NCBI RefSeq assembly: GCF_003813865.1
Contig: NZ_RMVG01000004.1
Location: 1 to 64,000 of the forward strand
Reading direction: 5' to 3'
DNA: 64,000 nucleotides
Source of the DNA: Candidatus Pantoea deserta
GTDB lineage: Bacteria; Pseudomonadota; Gammaproteobacteria; Enterobacterales; Enterobacteriaceae
The notes under the pieces are model-generated. The model searched no databases, was not told the DNA's origin, and saw nothing but the letters and a program-made list of their open reading frames with translations. Position 1 is the stretch's first letter. The number at the start of each line of letters is the position of its first letter. Both the position numbers and the translations under genes were made by a program. Shown here piece by piece: positions 37,910 through 44,993 of this stretch.

Positions 37910-38082
37910 GGGCGCTCTCCTGGTTACGGCTTCTCAGTGTAAAAAGAGCCGCACCAGGAGAACAGCGTTATCCGCCGCTGAGGAAAAAAAAGCGCAAGAA
38001 TTTGCAAATGCGCCGCAGGCTGATGCAAGCGACACGCCTTAAGACGGGTAACACTCTGGTCTGAATAAGAAGGAGGCGTGTC

Positions 38083-38982
38083 ATGAATCTTTGTTTGTAT
38101 CTTTCGGTGGTCGCGATCTGGGGAACAACCTGGATTGCGATTTTTGCTCAGCAGGCAGCAAGCGGCGGCAGCGTGGGCGCAGCGGTATTCTGGCGATTCA
38201 TCGTCGCGTCGCTGGTGATGCTGTTAATTCTGAAGGCGGTGAAACGCCTGCGCGCACTTAACGCGCGCGACCATTTCTTTTGTCTGCTACAGGGCTGCTG
38301 TGTCTTTGGCTTTAACTTTTTCTGTTTTTATCACGCGGCCGCGTGGATCAACAGCGGGCTGGAGTCGGTGATTTTTTCAATGGCGGTTCTCTATAACGCG
38401 CTGAACAGCTGGATTTTCTTCCGTCAGCGCCCCTCTGTGCGCCTGTTGCCTGCGACAGCGCTCGGCATCGGCGGCATCGTCGCGCTTTTCTGGCAGGAGC
38501 TGCATAACAGCGAAGCTTCCGTTACGCTGCTGTGGGGCATAGGGCTGAGCGCCCTGGGGACGCTGGGATTTTCGCTGGGCAATATGATCAGCCTGCGCCA
38601 CCAGCGCCTGCAACGCGATGTGCTGACGACCAACAGCTACGCCATGCTGTATGGCGCGCTGGCTATGGCTCTGCTGACGCTGTCTCAGGGCGAGTCTTTG
38701 CAGCCCGTCTGGAACTGGCAATGGGCAGGCGCCCTCTGTTATCTGGCCATCTTCGGCTCGGTGATTGGCTTTGGCGCCTACTTCACGCTGGTGGGACGTA
38801 TCGGCGCCAGTCAGGCGGCCTACAGCACGCTGCTGTTTCCACTGGTGGCGCTGGCACTGTCGACGCTTTATGAGGGATATCAGTGGCACGCCGAGGCGTT
38901 TTTAGGATTAACCATGATTCTGGCGGGAAATCTGGTGATGTTTGCGCGTCTGCCGGTATTAAGGCGGCGCGTGGCCGCGTAG
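38083..38982 (+). CDS. EamA/DMT-family transporter
   Basis: The 299-residue product has about ten membrane segments in two EamA halves, each with the family pattern (AIWGTTWIAIFAQ near the start; a GxxxxxxxG and E-rich glycine hinge in the second half). AAGGAGG lies six bases before ATG. DMT exporters of this group typically move amino acids or drug-like compounds out of the cell; the substrate cannot be read from sequence. It is divergent from the AraC regulator. Confidence 0.88.
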   Translation: MNLCLYLSVVAIWGTTWIAIFAQQAASGGSVGAAVFWRFIVASLVMLLILKAVKRLRALNARDHFFCLLQGCCVFGFNFFCFYHAAAWINSGLESVIFSMAVLYNALNSWIFFRQRPSVRLLPATALGIGGIVALFWQELHNSEASVTLLWGIGLSALGTLGFSLGNMISLRHQRLQRDVLTTNSYAMLYGALAMALLTLSQGESLQPVWNWQWAGALCYLAIFGSVIGFGAYFTLVGRIGASQAAYSTLLFPLVALALSTLYEGYQWHAEAFLGLTMILAGNLVMFARLPVLRRRVAA

Positions 38983-38986
38983 CAAA

Positions 38987-39006
38987 GAGCGGGCCTGTGC
39001 CCGCTC
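38987..39006 (+). terminator. Hairpin after the EamA gene
   Basis: GAGCGGGC and GCCCGCTC form an eight-pair stem with a four-base loop. It lies between convergent genes. No T-run follows, so termination is likely but not certain. Confidence 0.5.
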
Positions 39007-39016
39007 CGCGTGAGCG

Positions 39017-39253
39017 TCATGCCCGGCGCTGCATAGCGGTTAGTTGATGGGGTTGATTGATGGCCTTTCGCGCAATCCAGTAAAGCAGCACGCGCTCATC
39101 GTCAGTATCCTGGTCGGCCATGGAGAGCAATTTCAATGCCAGCGTCGATTTCGTCACGGGCTGCTGCTCATCGCTAAGTTCAATCACTGCCTGACCGATG
39201 ATGCAGCGGACTTCGTCCTCGCAGCTAAGGGATTCATATGCTCGGTCTTTCAT
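39017..39253 (-). CDS. YmgB/AriR-like biofilm regulator
   Basis: The 78-residue product begins MKDRAYESLSCEDEV and has the pattern of the YmgB/AriR family: E..V...IGQAV.EL, then V.K..L..KLL......D.DDE..L..WI. Members are small dimeric proteins tied to biofilm and acid response. AGGAGGAAAT precedes ATG, an excellent site. Similarity is by pattern only. Confidence 0.6.
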   Translation of the reverse strand: MKDRAYESLSCEDEVRCIIGQAVIELSDEQQPVTKSTLALKLLSMADQDTDDERVLLYWIARKAINQPHQLTAMQRRA

Positions 39254-39421
39254 ATTTCCTCCTGTTTAGTGAACTCTAAGCCTGGCAAAAATTCTGCCAT
39301 CCTGCCGTTAAAACGGCTCGCAGGACACATCTGCTTACCCCCTGTAACCAATTACTATCAGGTTGCTGAATTGGTCATAAATTAGCGAAGCGGTACAGGA
39401 TGTTATTCATGCCCTGTGAAT

Positions 39422-39452
39422 GGCATTTCATGACGTATTTCATCCCGTTCAT
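39422..39452 (+). promoter_or_regulatory. Candidate YpdB (LytTR) binding site upstream of yhjX
   Basis: GGCATTTCAT at 39422-39431 is identical to the half-site known for E. coli YpdB at yhjX (two such repeats 21 bases apart). The position 21 bases on reads TCCCGTTCAT, which keeps six of ten bases. An additional GTATTTCAT sits between them. The site lies about 80-108 bases upstream of yhjX. Confidence 0.75.
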
Positions 39453-39529
39453 GCCGTTTTTTACCGCGCGCGCGCAGCCGCGGCGTAATCTGGCCGCAGT
39501 TTCCAGATTCCCGAACGGGAGAGAACAAT

Positions 39530-40756
39530 ATGAACCAGTACACCGCCTCATCTTATCAACGCACACGCTGGCTAACCCTGGTCGGCACCATCATTACCCA
39601 GTTTGCGCTGGGTTCCGTTTATACCTGGAGTTTATTTAACGGTCAGCTGGCCCAGAAACTTGATGCGTCGGTCAGCCAGGTCGCTTTCTCTTTCGGGCTG
39701 TTAAGCCTGGGGCTGGCAATTGCTTCCTCGCTGGCGGGAAAATTACAGGAGCGTTTTGGCGTGCGTCGGGTCGCCATCGGCGCGGGCATTTTGATGGCGC
39801 TGGGCTTCTGGCTCACCGCCCACGCCAGCAACCTGATGCTGCTGTATCTTAGCGCGGGCATTATGGTCGGTCTGGCCGATGGCGCAGGCTATCTGATGAC
39901 GCTGTCGAACTGTGTGAAATGGTTCCCGGAACGCAAAGGCGTGATCTCCGCCTGCGCCATTGGCGCTTACGGGCTGGGAAGTCTGGGCTTTAAATTCATC
40001 TGTGGCGCGCTGCTTAGCGCAGTAGGGCTGGAGCAGACCTTTATTATCTGGGGCCTGGCGGCCATGGGTATGATTATTTTCGGCGCGATGATGATGCGCG
40101 ATGCGCCCGTGCAGCGCGCGGCCGGTCCGGCTTCGCAGCAGACGCGCGACTATACGCTGGCTGAATCAGTGCGACTGCCGCAATACTGGATGCTGGCCAT
40201 GATGTTTCTGACGGCCTGTATGAGCGGACTTTATGTTATCGGCGTTGCCAAGGATATTGGCGAAGGTCTGGTGCATCTCAGCACGCAAACAGCAGCGAAT
40301 GCCGTAACGGTGATTGCTATCGCCAATCTGAGCGGTCGTCTGGTGCTGGGCGTGCTGTCTGACAAAATGGCGCGTATTCGGGTAATTTCCCTGGCGCAGG
40401 TCGTATCGCTGACGGGAATGAGTATTCTGCTGTTCACCCGCATGAATGAAACGACATTTTTTATCTCGCTGGCCTGCGTTGCCTTTAGCTTCGGCGGCAC
40501 CATTACCGTGTTCCCGTCGCTGGTGAGTGACTTCTTCGGTCTCAATAATCTGACCAAAAACTACGGTCTGCTCTATCTGGGCTTCGGTATCGGCAGCGTG
40601 CTTGGCTCGCTGGTGGCCTCGGTATTCGGCGGCTTCACCGTCACCTTTAGCCTGATCATGACGCTACTGGTGATGTCGCTGCTGCTGTCGCTCATCATCC
40701 GCCTGCCGCAGCGCGAGCCGCTGGCGGAGCAGGTGCTGCAACGTAGCGGAAGTTAA
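39530..40756 (+). CDS. yhjX: OFA-family MFS transporter YhjX
   Basis: The 408-residue, 12-segment product matches E. coli YhjX closely from the start (RTRWLTLVGTIITQFALGSVYTWSLFNG is quoted in outline; SQVAFSFGLLSLGLAI follows). ATG 39530 has GGGAGAG upstream. In E. coli, yhjX is the main target of the YpdA/YpdB system, which responds to extracellular pyruvate; ypdAB lie at 50,066-52,494 here. The probable role is transport of pyruvate or a related organic anion. The operator candidate just upstream supports retention of this control. Confidence 0.9.
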   Translation: MNQYTASSYQRTRWLTLVGTIITQFALGSVYTWSLFNGQLAQKLDASVSQVAFSFGLLSLGLAIASSLAGKLQERFGVRRVAIGAGILMALGFWLTAHASNLMLLYLSAGIMVGLADGAGYLMTLSNCVKWFPERKGVISACAIGAYGLGSLGFKFICGALLSAVGLEQTFIIWGLAAMGMIIFGAMMMRDAPVQRAAGPASQQTRDYTLAESVRLPQYWMLAMMFLTACMSGLYVIGVAKDIGEGLVHLSTQTAANAVTVIAIANLSGRLVLGVLSDKMARIRVISLAQVVSLTGMSILLFTRMNETTFFISLACVAFSFGGTITVFPSLVSDFFGLNNLTKNYGLLYLGFGIGSVLGSLVASVFGGFTVTFSLIMTLLVMSLLLSLIIRLPQREPLAEQVLQRSGS

Positions 40757-40768
40757 TCGCTGGCTGGC

Positions 40769-40793
40769 GACGCGGCTGGAGAAGCGCCGCGTC
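40769..40793 (+). terminator. Hairpin downstream of yhjX
   Basis: GACGCGGC and GCCGCGTC form a perfect eight-pair stem around a nine-base loop, 13 bases after the yhjX stop. It lacks a T-run. Confidence 0.5.
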
Positions 40794-40834
40794 TGAAACG
40801 CCAGCAAAGATGTTTAACTATGCTCCGGCTGCTG

Positions 40835-40858
40835 GCGCACCTCAGACATGAGGTGCGC
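40835..40858. repeat. Perfect ten-pair inverted repeat
   Basis: GCGCACCTCA and TGAGGTGCGC flank a four-base loop (GACA). It sits in the gap between yhjX and the convergent SMP-30 gene. It may terminate transcription from either side or be a REP-like element; no T-run is adjacent. Confidence 0.6.
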
Positions 40859-40920
40859 GCTATGTTGTCTGTAGCCGGTTCGCCGTCGGCTCGCGTTTTC
40901 AGGATGGACCCGCTTTGCTT

Positions 40921-41796
40921 TTAGCCGGGGAAACAGGGTTCAGCGATGCCCGCGACATCCAGTTCAACCGCAAGCAGATCTCCCGACTGCGGATAACGAG
41001 CCAGCTCTTCAGGCGTGCGATCTTCACGCGAGCTGGTGATATAGAGAGTTTTCAGATCGGGACCGCCAAAGGCCACCATTGTCGGCCAGCGCACCGGCAG
41101 CGCTATCTCATCGACAATCTGCGCGCTGACGGGATCGATGCGCACAATACGGCCGCCGTCAAACTGTGCCGACCAGTAAAACCCTTCGCTATCCACCGCG
41201 GCGCCATCCGGCAATCCCCCTTTCGCGTCGAACTGACGGAAGCGTTCACGCGGACCGGGTTCGCCATTTTCATCCAGCGGATAGCGAAAGAGCACTTCAT
41301 TGGGGGTATCGCTGTGGTACATCCAGCGGCGGTCGGGCGAAAACGCTACGCCGTTAGAAATTTTGATGTCGCGCGCCTTTACCTCAAGCTGCAATGAGGG
41401 CGTTACGCGACACAGCAACGCGCCATTCATATCCTGGGGTTCCCACAGACTGCCGCACCAGAAATTGCCCCAGGGATCCACGCGCCCGTCGTTAAAACGG
41501 CTTTTTGCCGCTTCGCCGGGGTTATCCGCGATTTTACGCTGCGGCCTGCCCTGCTCGTCCAGCAGCCAGACGCCGCTGCGCAACGCCGCTATCAGACCGC
41601 CCTGCTCGCGCAGGCCAATACAGCCCACCTCTTCCTGCTGCGGAAAAGTCTCCAGCGCGCCGCTGCGCGGATCGAAGCGGTGAATAGCGGGCGCAAGAAT
41701 ATCAACGCACCACAGCACCTGTTCGCGCACTGACCAGATTGGGCATTCTCCCAGCTCCGCCTGTAATGCCAGCACATTTTTCACTTCTCGCTTCAT
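40921..41796 (-). CDS. SMP-30/gluconolactonase-family lactonase
   Basis: The 291-residue product is a six-bladed beta-propeller of the SMP-30 family. It has the metal-binding Glu17 in LGECPIW, the SRFNDGRVDPWGNFWCGS segment carrying the conserved Asn/Asp, ISNGVAFSPD, and LPDGAAVDSEGFYW with the catalytic-site Asp. These enzymes hydrolyse sugar acid lactones with a divalent metal. The exact sugar cannot be read from sequence. It stands alone and is convergent with yhjX. Confidence 0.88.
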   Translation of the reverse strand: MKREVKNVLALQAELGECPIWSVREQVLWCVDILAPAIHRFDPRSGALETFPQQEEVGCIGLREQGGLIAALRSGVWLLDEQGRPQRKIADNPGEAAKSRFNDGRVDPWGNFWCGSLWEPQDMNGALLCRVTPSLQLEVKARDIKISNGVAFSPDRRWMYHSDTPNEVLFRYPLDENGEPGPRERFRQFDAKGGLPDGAAVDSEGFYWSAQFDGGRIVRIDPVSAQIVDEIALPVRWPTMVAFGGPDLKTLYITSSREDRTPEELARYPQSGDLLAVELDVAGIAEPCFPG

Positions 41797-42058
41797 AATC
41801 TCTCCTTTTAATTACGCATCAGCATACTTTAGTTCGAATTTGCCGCGGCGGGTAAAAAGGTCACGCTTGATTTTCAGAATTATCTTGCCGATAATCACAG
41901 TTATTCAGTCTGTTCCGATAGGCTTATTTACCGGCAACACATTTCTGACTGGCGCTGAAATATCCGGTAATATCTCTCTAAATAACTCTACATTCAGTGC
42001 ATCTTCGCTCCACTATTCCGGCGTAATGTCATACCCATCGGAAAAGAGGAGGCTTTCT

Positions 42059-42187
42059 TTGAAAAATATCGTTAAGGCTGCAACCGTGATTGCCGTTGTT
42101 TCTATGCTCAGCGGGTGCATTATCGACAGAGGACATGGCGGAGGATGGCATCACGGCGGCCACCATGGCTGGCATCACTACCGCTAA
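42059..42187 (+). CDS. Small glycine/histidine-rich lipoprotein with TTG start
   Basis: AGGAGG lies about seven bases before TTG 42059, followed by KNIVKAATVIAVVSMLSGC, a signal peptide with lipobox LSGC (Cys20). The mature peptide is only 23 residues, rich in Gly and His (GHGGGWHHGGHHGWHHYR). The longer frame from 41,840 has no ribosome site and lacks a signal at its start. The histidine tail could bind metal; its role is unknown. The bidirectional terminator at 42,221 follows. Confidence 0.65.
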   Translation: MKNIVKAATVIAVVSMLSGCIIDRGHGGGWHHGGHHGWHHYR

Positions 42188-42220
42188 GGGCAAAGATTTC
42201 ACACAGCATATATAAAAAAT

Positions 42221-42250
42221 AAGGGCGGGATATTACCCGCCCATTTTATT
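42221..42250. terminator. Bidirectional terminator
   Basis: GGGCGGG and CCCGCCC form a seven-pair stem with a six-base loop; T-rich sequence follows on both strands. It serves the small lipoprotein (plus) and the 93-residue lipoprotein (minus). Confidence 0.85.
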
Positions 42251-42261
42251 GGCTTAACCCT

Positions 42262-42543
42262 TTAACTTTTTACGGAGTAGTTACACTGGAACCAGCCGGT
42301 TTTCAGTCCCGGAATATGACTGTCCTTAGGACTCAGCGCCTCGACTTTATCAAATCCCTTGCTGTTGCAATAACTGGCTAAATCCAGCTCCATCGCATCT
42401 TTATTTAATTTCTGCGGATCGTAGCGATATTGCACAGTATTTGAGCTGGGATCTTCATCGACCCGTTCAAATCCTCCCGGTTTGCTGACGCTACAGCCTG
42501 TCAACAATAACAGCGCCACCGCGCTGGTAATAAAGACTTTCAT
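42262..42543 (-). CDS. Small putative lipoprotein
   Basis: The 93-residue product has a signal peptide with lipobox LLTGC (Cys17) and a short mature domain with two more Cys (residues in ASYCNSKG and WFQCNYS) that may form a disulfide. It is probably anchored in a membrane facing the periplasm. I do not recognise the family. It ends at the bidirectional terminator. Confidence 0.75.
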   Translation of the reverse strand: MKVFITSAVALLLLTGCSVSKPGGFERVDEDPSSNTVQYRYDPQKLNKDAMELDLASYCNSKGFDKVEALSPKDSHIPGLKTGWFQCNYSVKS

Positions 42544-42692
42544 TTTGCTTCCTCACATTGTCGCGGCAGTGTAAGCGGCAGCGCAACGCGCTGCTATCGG
42601 ACAACTGCCCGACTTCACATAACGTAACCAAGCTTTTACCGATTAAAGTGATATGACCAAACGGGTATCACTATCAAAACAGGGGTGAGATG

Positions 42693-42746
42693 ATGCTTTC
42701 AGATAAAACAGCGTCTGCACCACACCAGGTGAAATTAAGAAGATAA
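42693..42746 (+). CDS. Possible 17-residue peptide before a terminator
   Basis: GGGGTGAG precedes two ATG codons; from the second the frame reads MLSDKTASAPHQVKLRR and stops. Fourteen bases on is a strong terminator. A short transcript with a tiny basic peptide, or a small RNA, would both fit. There is no other gene between 42,544 and 42,791. Unverified. Confidence 0.3.
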   Translation: MLSDKTASAPHQVKLRR

Positions 42747-42760
42747 TCTGACCGCTATTT

Positions 42761-42786
42761 AGCCCGCACTGAGCGGGCTTTTTTTC
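42761..42786 (+). terminator. Rho-independent terminator
   Basis: AGCCCGC, a five-base loop and GCGGGCT are followed by a run of T. It points in the plus direction although the only plus-strand frame before it is the 17-residue one, which implies a short transcript. Confidence 0.85.
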
Positions 42787-42791
42787 GCCTG

Positions 42792-43592
42792 TCAGCCGGA
42801 GAGGGTTACCATTCTACGCAACAGATTGGCGGCGTTTTTGTCCGGCAATGCGAGAATGGTGCGATAGAGATCGACCGACATAGCGCACATCGAGGAGCGA
42901 TCCACCGCCGTATCAGCGGGAAGGTTGAGCTGCTGAAGCTTGTCGCCCCATTTTTTATAGAGTCCAGCGACAATGCGCTGCAAATCCTGCTGCGCCTGCG
43001 GCTGATCCACTGGCAACTCCGGGCCGCGACTGGCCAGCAGCAGCTGCTCCATCGCTTCGGCTTCCCGCGTATTGAGCGAAGGCAGCGTCTTGACCAGATT
43101 CACTCCGCCGCTCACCTGTGGATAGAGAAAGCGAAAGCAGAGCTGCGGATCGCGTTTGCCGAGCGCCTGCATCACGTCAACCGAGACGCCAATATAGTTA
43201 ACCACGGCGGCGTCAGGCGCGCGCATCAGGCGCTGATTGATCACATCCGCCAGCCAGCCGCGCAGCTCGCCCGCCGCCTGAGGCGGCGCTTCGCCCTGGC
43301 GCAGCCTGTGCTGTAACTCCTGTACCAGCAGCTGCCAGAGCGCGGGTTCCTGCGTTTGCAGCACGCGATACCCCGGCGTACTCGCCAGATAATCTGTCGC
43401 CGTCCTCTGCTGCGCAATGCGCTGCTGCTGCGGCTTTAGCCAGCTAAACCAGAGCAGATTGGCCAGCAGCAGCGGCAGCAGAAAGAGCACGACGCCCTGC
43501 CAGGCGCGCAGCCGGGTGGTTTTAATCAGCACCACAATAATAAGCGCCAGCAGGACAAAAGCTGCCAGCGTAACGATCCACAACGAGGTCAT
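42792..43592 (-). CDS. Membrane protein of unknown function
   Basis: The 266-residue product has two adjacent N-terminal membrane segments (about residues 4-24 and 30-50) and a large helical soluble part, rich in Gln and Leu, with a single pair of Cys. It lies 10 bases after the UspA-type gene in the same direction, so they are probably cotranscribed. No motif was recognised. Confidence 0.75.
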   Translation of the reverse strand: MTSLWIVTLAAFVLLALIIVVLIKTTRLRAWQGVVLFLLPLLLANLLWFSWLKPQQQRIAQQRTATDYLASTPGYRVLQTQEPALWQLLVQELQHRLRQGEAPPQAAGELRGWLADVINQRLMRAPDAAVVNYIGVSVDVMQALGKRDPQLCFRFLYPQVSGGVNLVKTLPSLNTREAEAMEQLLLASRGPELPVDQPQAQQDLQRIVAGLYKKWGDKLQQLNLPADTAVDRSSMCAMSVDLYRTILALPDKNAANLLRRMVTLSG

Positions 43593-43602
43593 GCGAAGGC
43601 GT

Positions 43603-44055
43603 CTAATCCTTACGAACGTCGATCAGTACCGGACAGTGCGCGCGCTCAATCACCGCCGCGCTCACCGATCCTTTCAGCAGACGATTAAACGAGGAGAGAT
43701 GACGCCGCCCCATAATGATCATGTGCGCGTTAAGCTGCTGTGACTGAGCGACAATGGTATCTGCGGCTTCTCCCGCGATAATCAGTCCGCGCGCGTCCAC
43801 GCCTGCGCGCAGCAGCGGCGCCAGCGCGTGCCGCACCACCAGCTCGGCGGTATTTTGCTCATCCTGCGCGACGGCGAAATCTTCCGGATCTTCGCCAGCG
43901 GTAATATCAATTGGCTGGTTGCAGGAGGAGTAAGCGGGATCGACGCAGCACAGCACCACAACCTGCGCTTTATGCGCCAGCGCTTCATCAATTGCCGTTG
44001 CGATCACCTTTTCAGCAACCGGGGAATTATCAACAGCCATCAGCAGTGTTTTCAT
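43603..44055 (-). CDS. Universal stress protein (UspA family)
   Basis: The 150-residue product is one Usp domain: MKTLLMAVDNSPVAEKV at the start and, near the end, IIMGRRHLSSFNRLLKGSVS, the ATP-binding G-x2-(G)-x9-G-S loop in slightly altered form. Such proteins bind ATP and help survival under stress. It lies 6 bases after the IclR-type regulator and ahead of the unknown membrane protein. Confidence 0.88.
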   Translation of the reverse strand: MKTLLMAVDNSPVAEKVIATAIDEALAHKAQVVVLCCVDPAYSSCNQPIDITAGEDPEDFAVAQDEQNTAELVVRHALAPLLRAGVDARGLIIAGEAADTIVAQSQQLNAHMIIMGRRHLSSFNRLLKGSVSAAVIERAHCPVLIDVRKD

Positions 44056-44061
44056 CAGAGT

Positions 44062-44847
44062 TTATCCTTCCACAGCGGCGTTTTTGCCGATTTCGCGTAT
44101 AAGCGCCTCTTTGCACTTAAGCATTTCTTTCCGGTAAACCGCTTCATTTTTCTGAAAGCGGGACGCAGGCACCAGCAAAGAGACAGAGAAACGACCGAAC
44201 AGCGTATCCAGCGCCACCGCCATTGTAGAGATGCCTTCCAGCGTTTCGCCGCGATCGTAGGAGATGCCGGTTTCGCGCACCTCCCGGATCAGCGCCATCA
44301 GCTGCGGCAGCGTTTTCACCGTTTTATCTGTTAGCTCGCGGTAGGCCTCCCCGACCATCACCCGCACGTCTTCGTCGCACTCCAGCGCCAGAAGCGCCCG
44401 ACCGCCAGAGGTGCTGTAAAGCGGCAGATTCAGCCCCATGCGCGGCACGACGCGCAGTTCGCGCGAGGCGACCACGTAGTGAACGATAGCCAGCTGGGTG
44501 CCGCTGGCGCGTGAAAGAGAGACGGTTTCATTGGTTGCCGCGCACAGCGCTTCCAGCGCCGGCCGCATCAGATCGACGACGTCGGTATGAACGCTGGAGA
44601 TAAGTTTCAGCAGCGCCGGGCCAAGACGCAAACCGCCCGCGCCGCTGCTGCGCACCAGCTGGGCGCTGTCGAGTGCGGCGACGATGCGCTGCACCGTTGA
44701 GCGCGGCAGATCCACCGCCTGCGCAATTTCACCGAGGCTCATACCGCCAGGATGCTCTCCCAGCGCGTTGAGAATGCTGGCCGCGCGCGCGATGACCTGA
44801 ATACCGCCTGATTTTTCATCCTCGCGGCTGGATGGAAGTTTTGCCAT
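44062..44847 (-). CDS. IclR-family transcriptional regulator
   Basis: The 261-residue product has an N-terminal winged helix (ARAASILNALGEHPGGMSLGEIAQAVDLPRSTVQRIVAAL, here in outline) and an IclR effector domain with RVVPRMGLNLPLYSTSGGRALLAL. AAGGA lies before ATG 44847. It is divergent from an EmrAB-like pump, with two long near-identical repeats in the shared gap, so it probably represses or activates that pump and itself. Confidence 0.9.
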   Translation of the reverse strand: MAKLPSSREDEKSGGIQVIARAASILNALGEHPGGMSLGEIAQAVDLPRSTVQRIVAALDSAQLVRSSGAGGLRLGPALLKLISSVHTDVVDLMRPALEALCAATNETVSLSRASGTQLAIVHYVVASRELRVVPRMGLNLPLYSTSGGRALLALECDEDVRVMVGEAYRELTDKTVKTLPQLMALIREVRETGISYDRGETLEGISTMAVALDTLFGRFSVSLLVPASRFQKNEAVYRKEMLKCKEALIREIGKNAAVEG

Positions 44848-44902
44848 GGGTCGTCCTTTTCAGCTGCCTTACTCTACCGCGAAAAAGGCACGATTTACAG
44901 CA

Positions 44903-44925
44903 TGTACCACATTGCAATACAGCAT
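44903..44925 (+). promoter_or_regulatory. Operator candidate 1 for the IclR regulator
   Basis: This copy begins TGTACCACATTGCAATACA and has partial dyad symmetry (TGTA...TACA). It recurs 45 bases on, nearly unchanged. Its position in the divergent gap fits regulation of both genes. Confidence 0.6.
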
Positions 44926-44947
44926 ACCGAAATGTAAAATCGCGACC

Positions 44948-44972
44948 TGTATCACATCGCAATACACTGCAT
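44948..44972 (+). promoter_or_regulatory. Operator candidate 2 for the IclR regulator
   Basis: This copy begins TGTATCACATCGCAATACA, differing from copy 1 at two positions over 19 bases. It ends 21 bases before the pump start codon, where binding would block transcription or translation initiation. Confidence 0.6.
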
Positions 44973-44993
44973 CATAATAACGAGAAACCTGCT

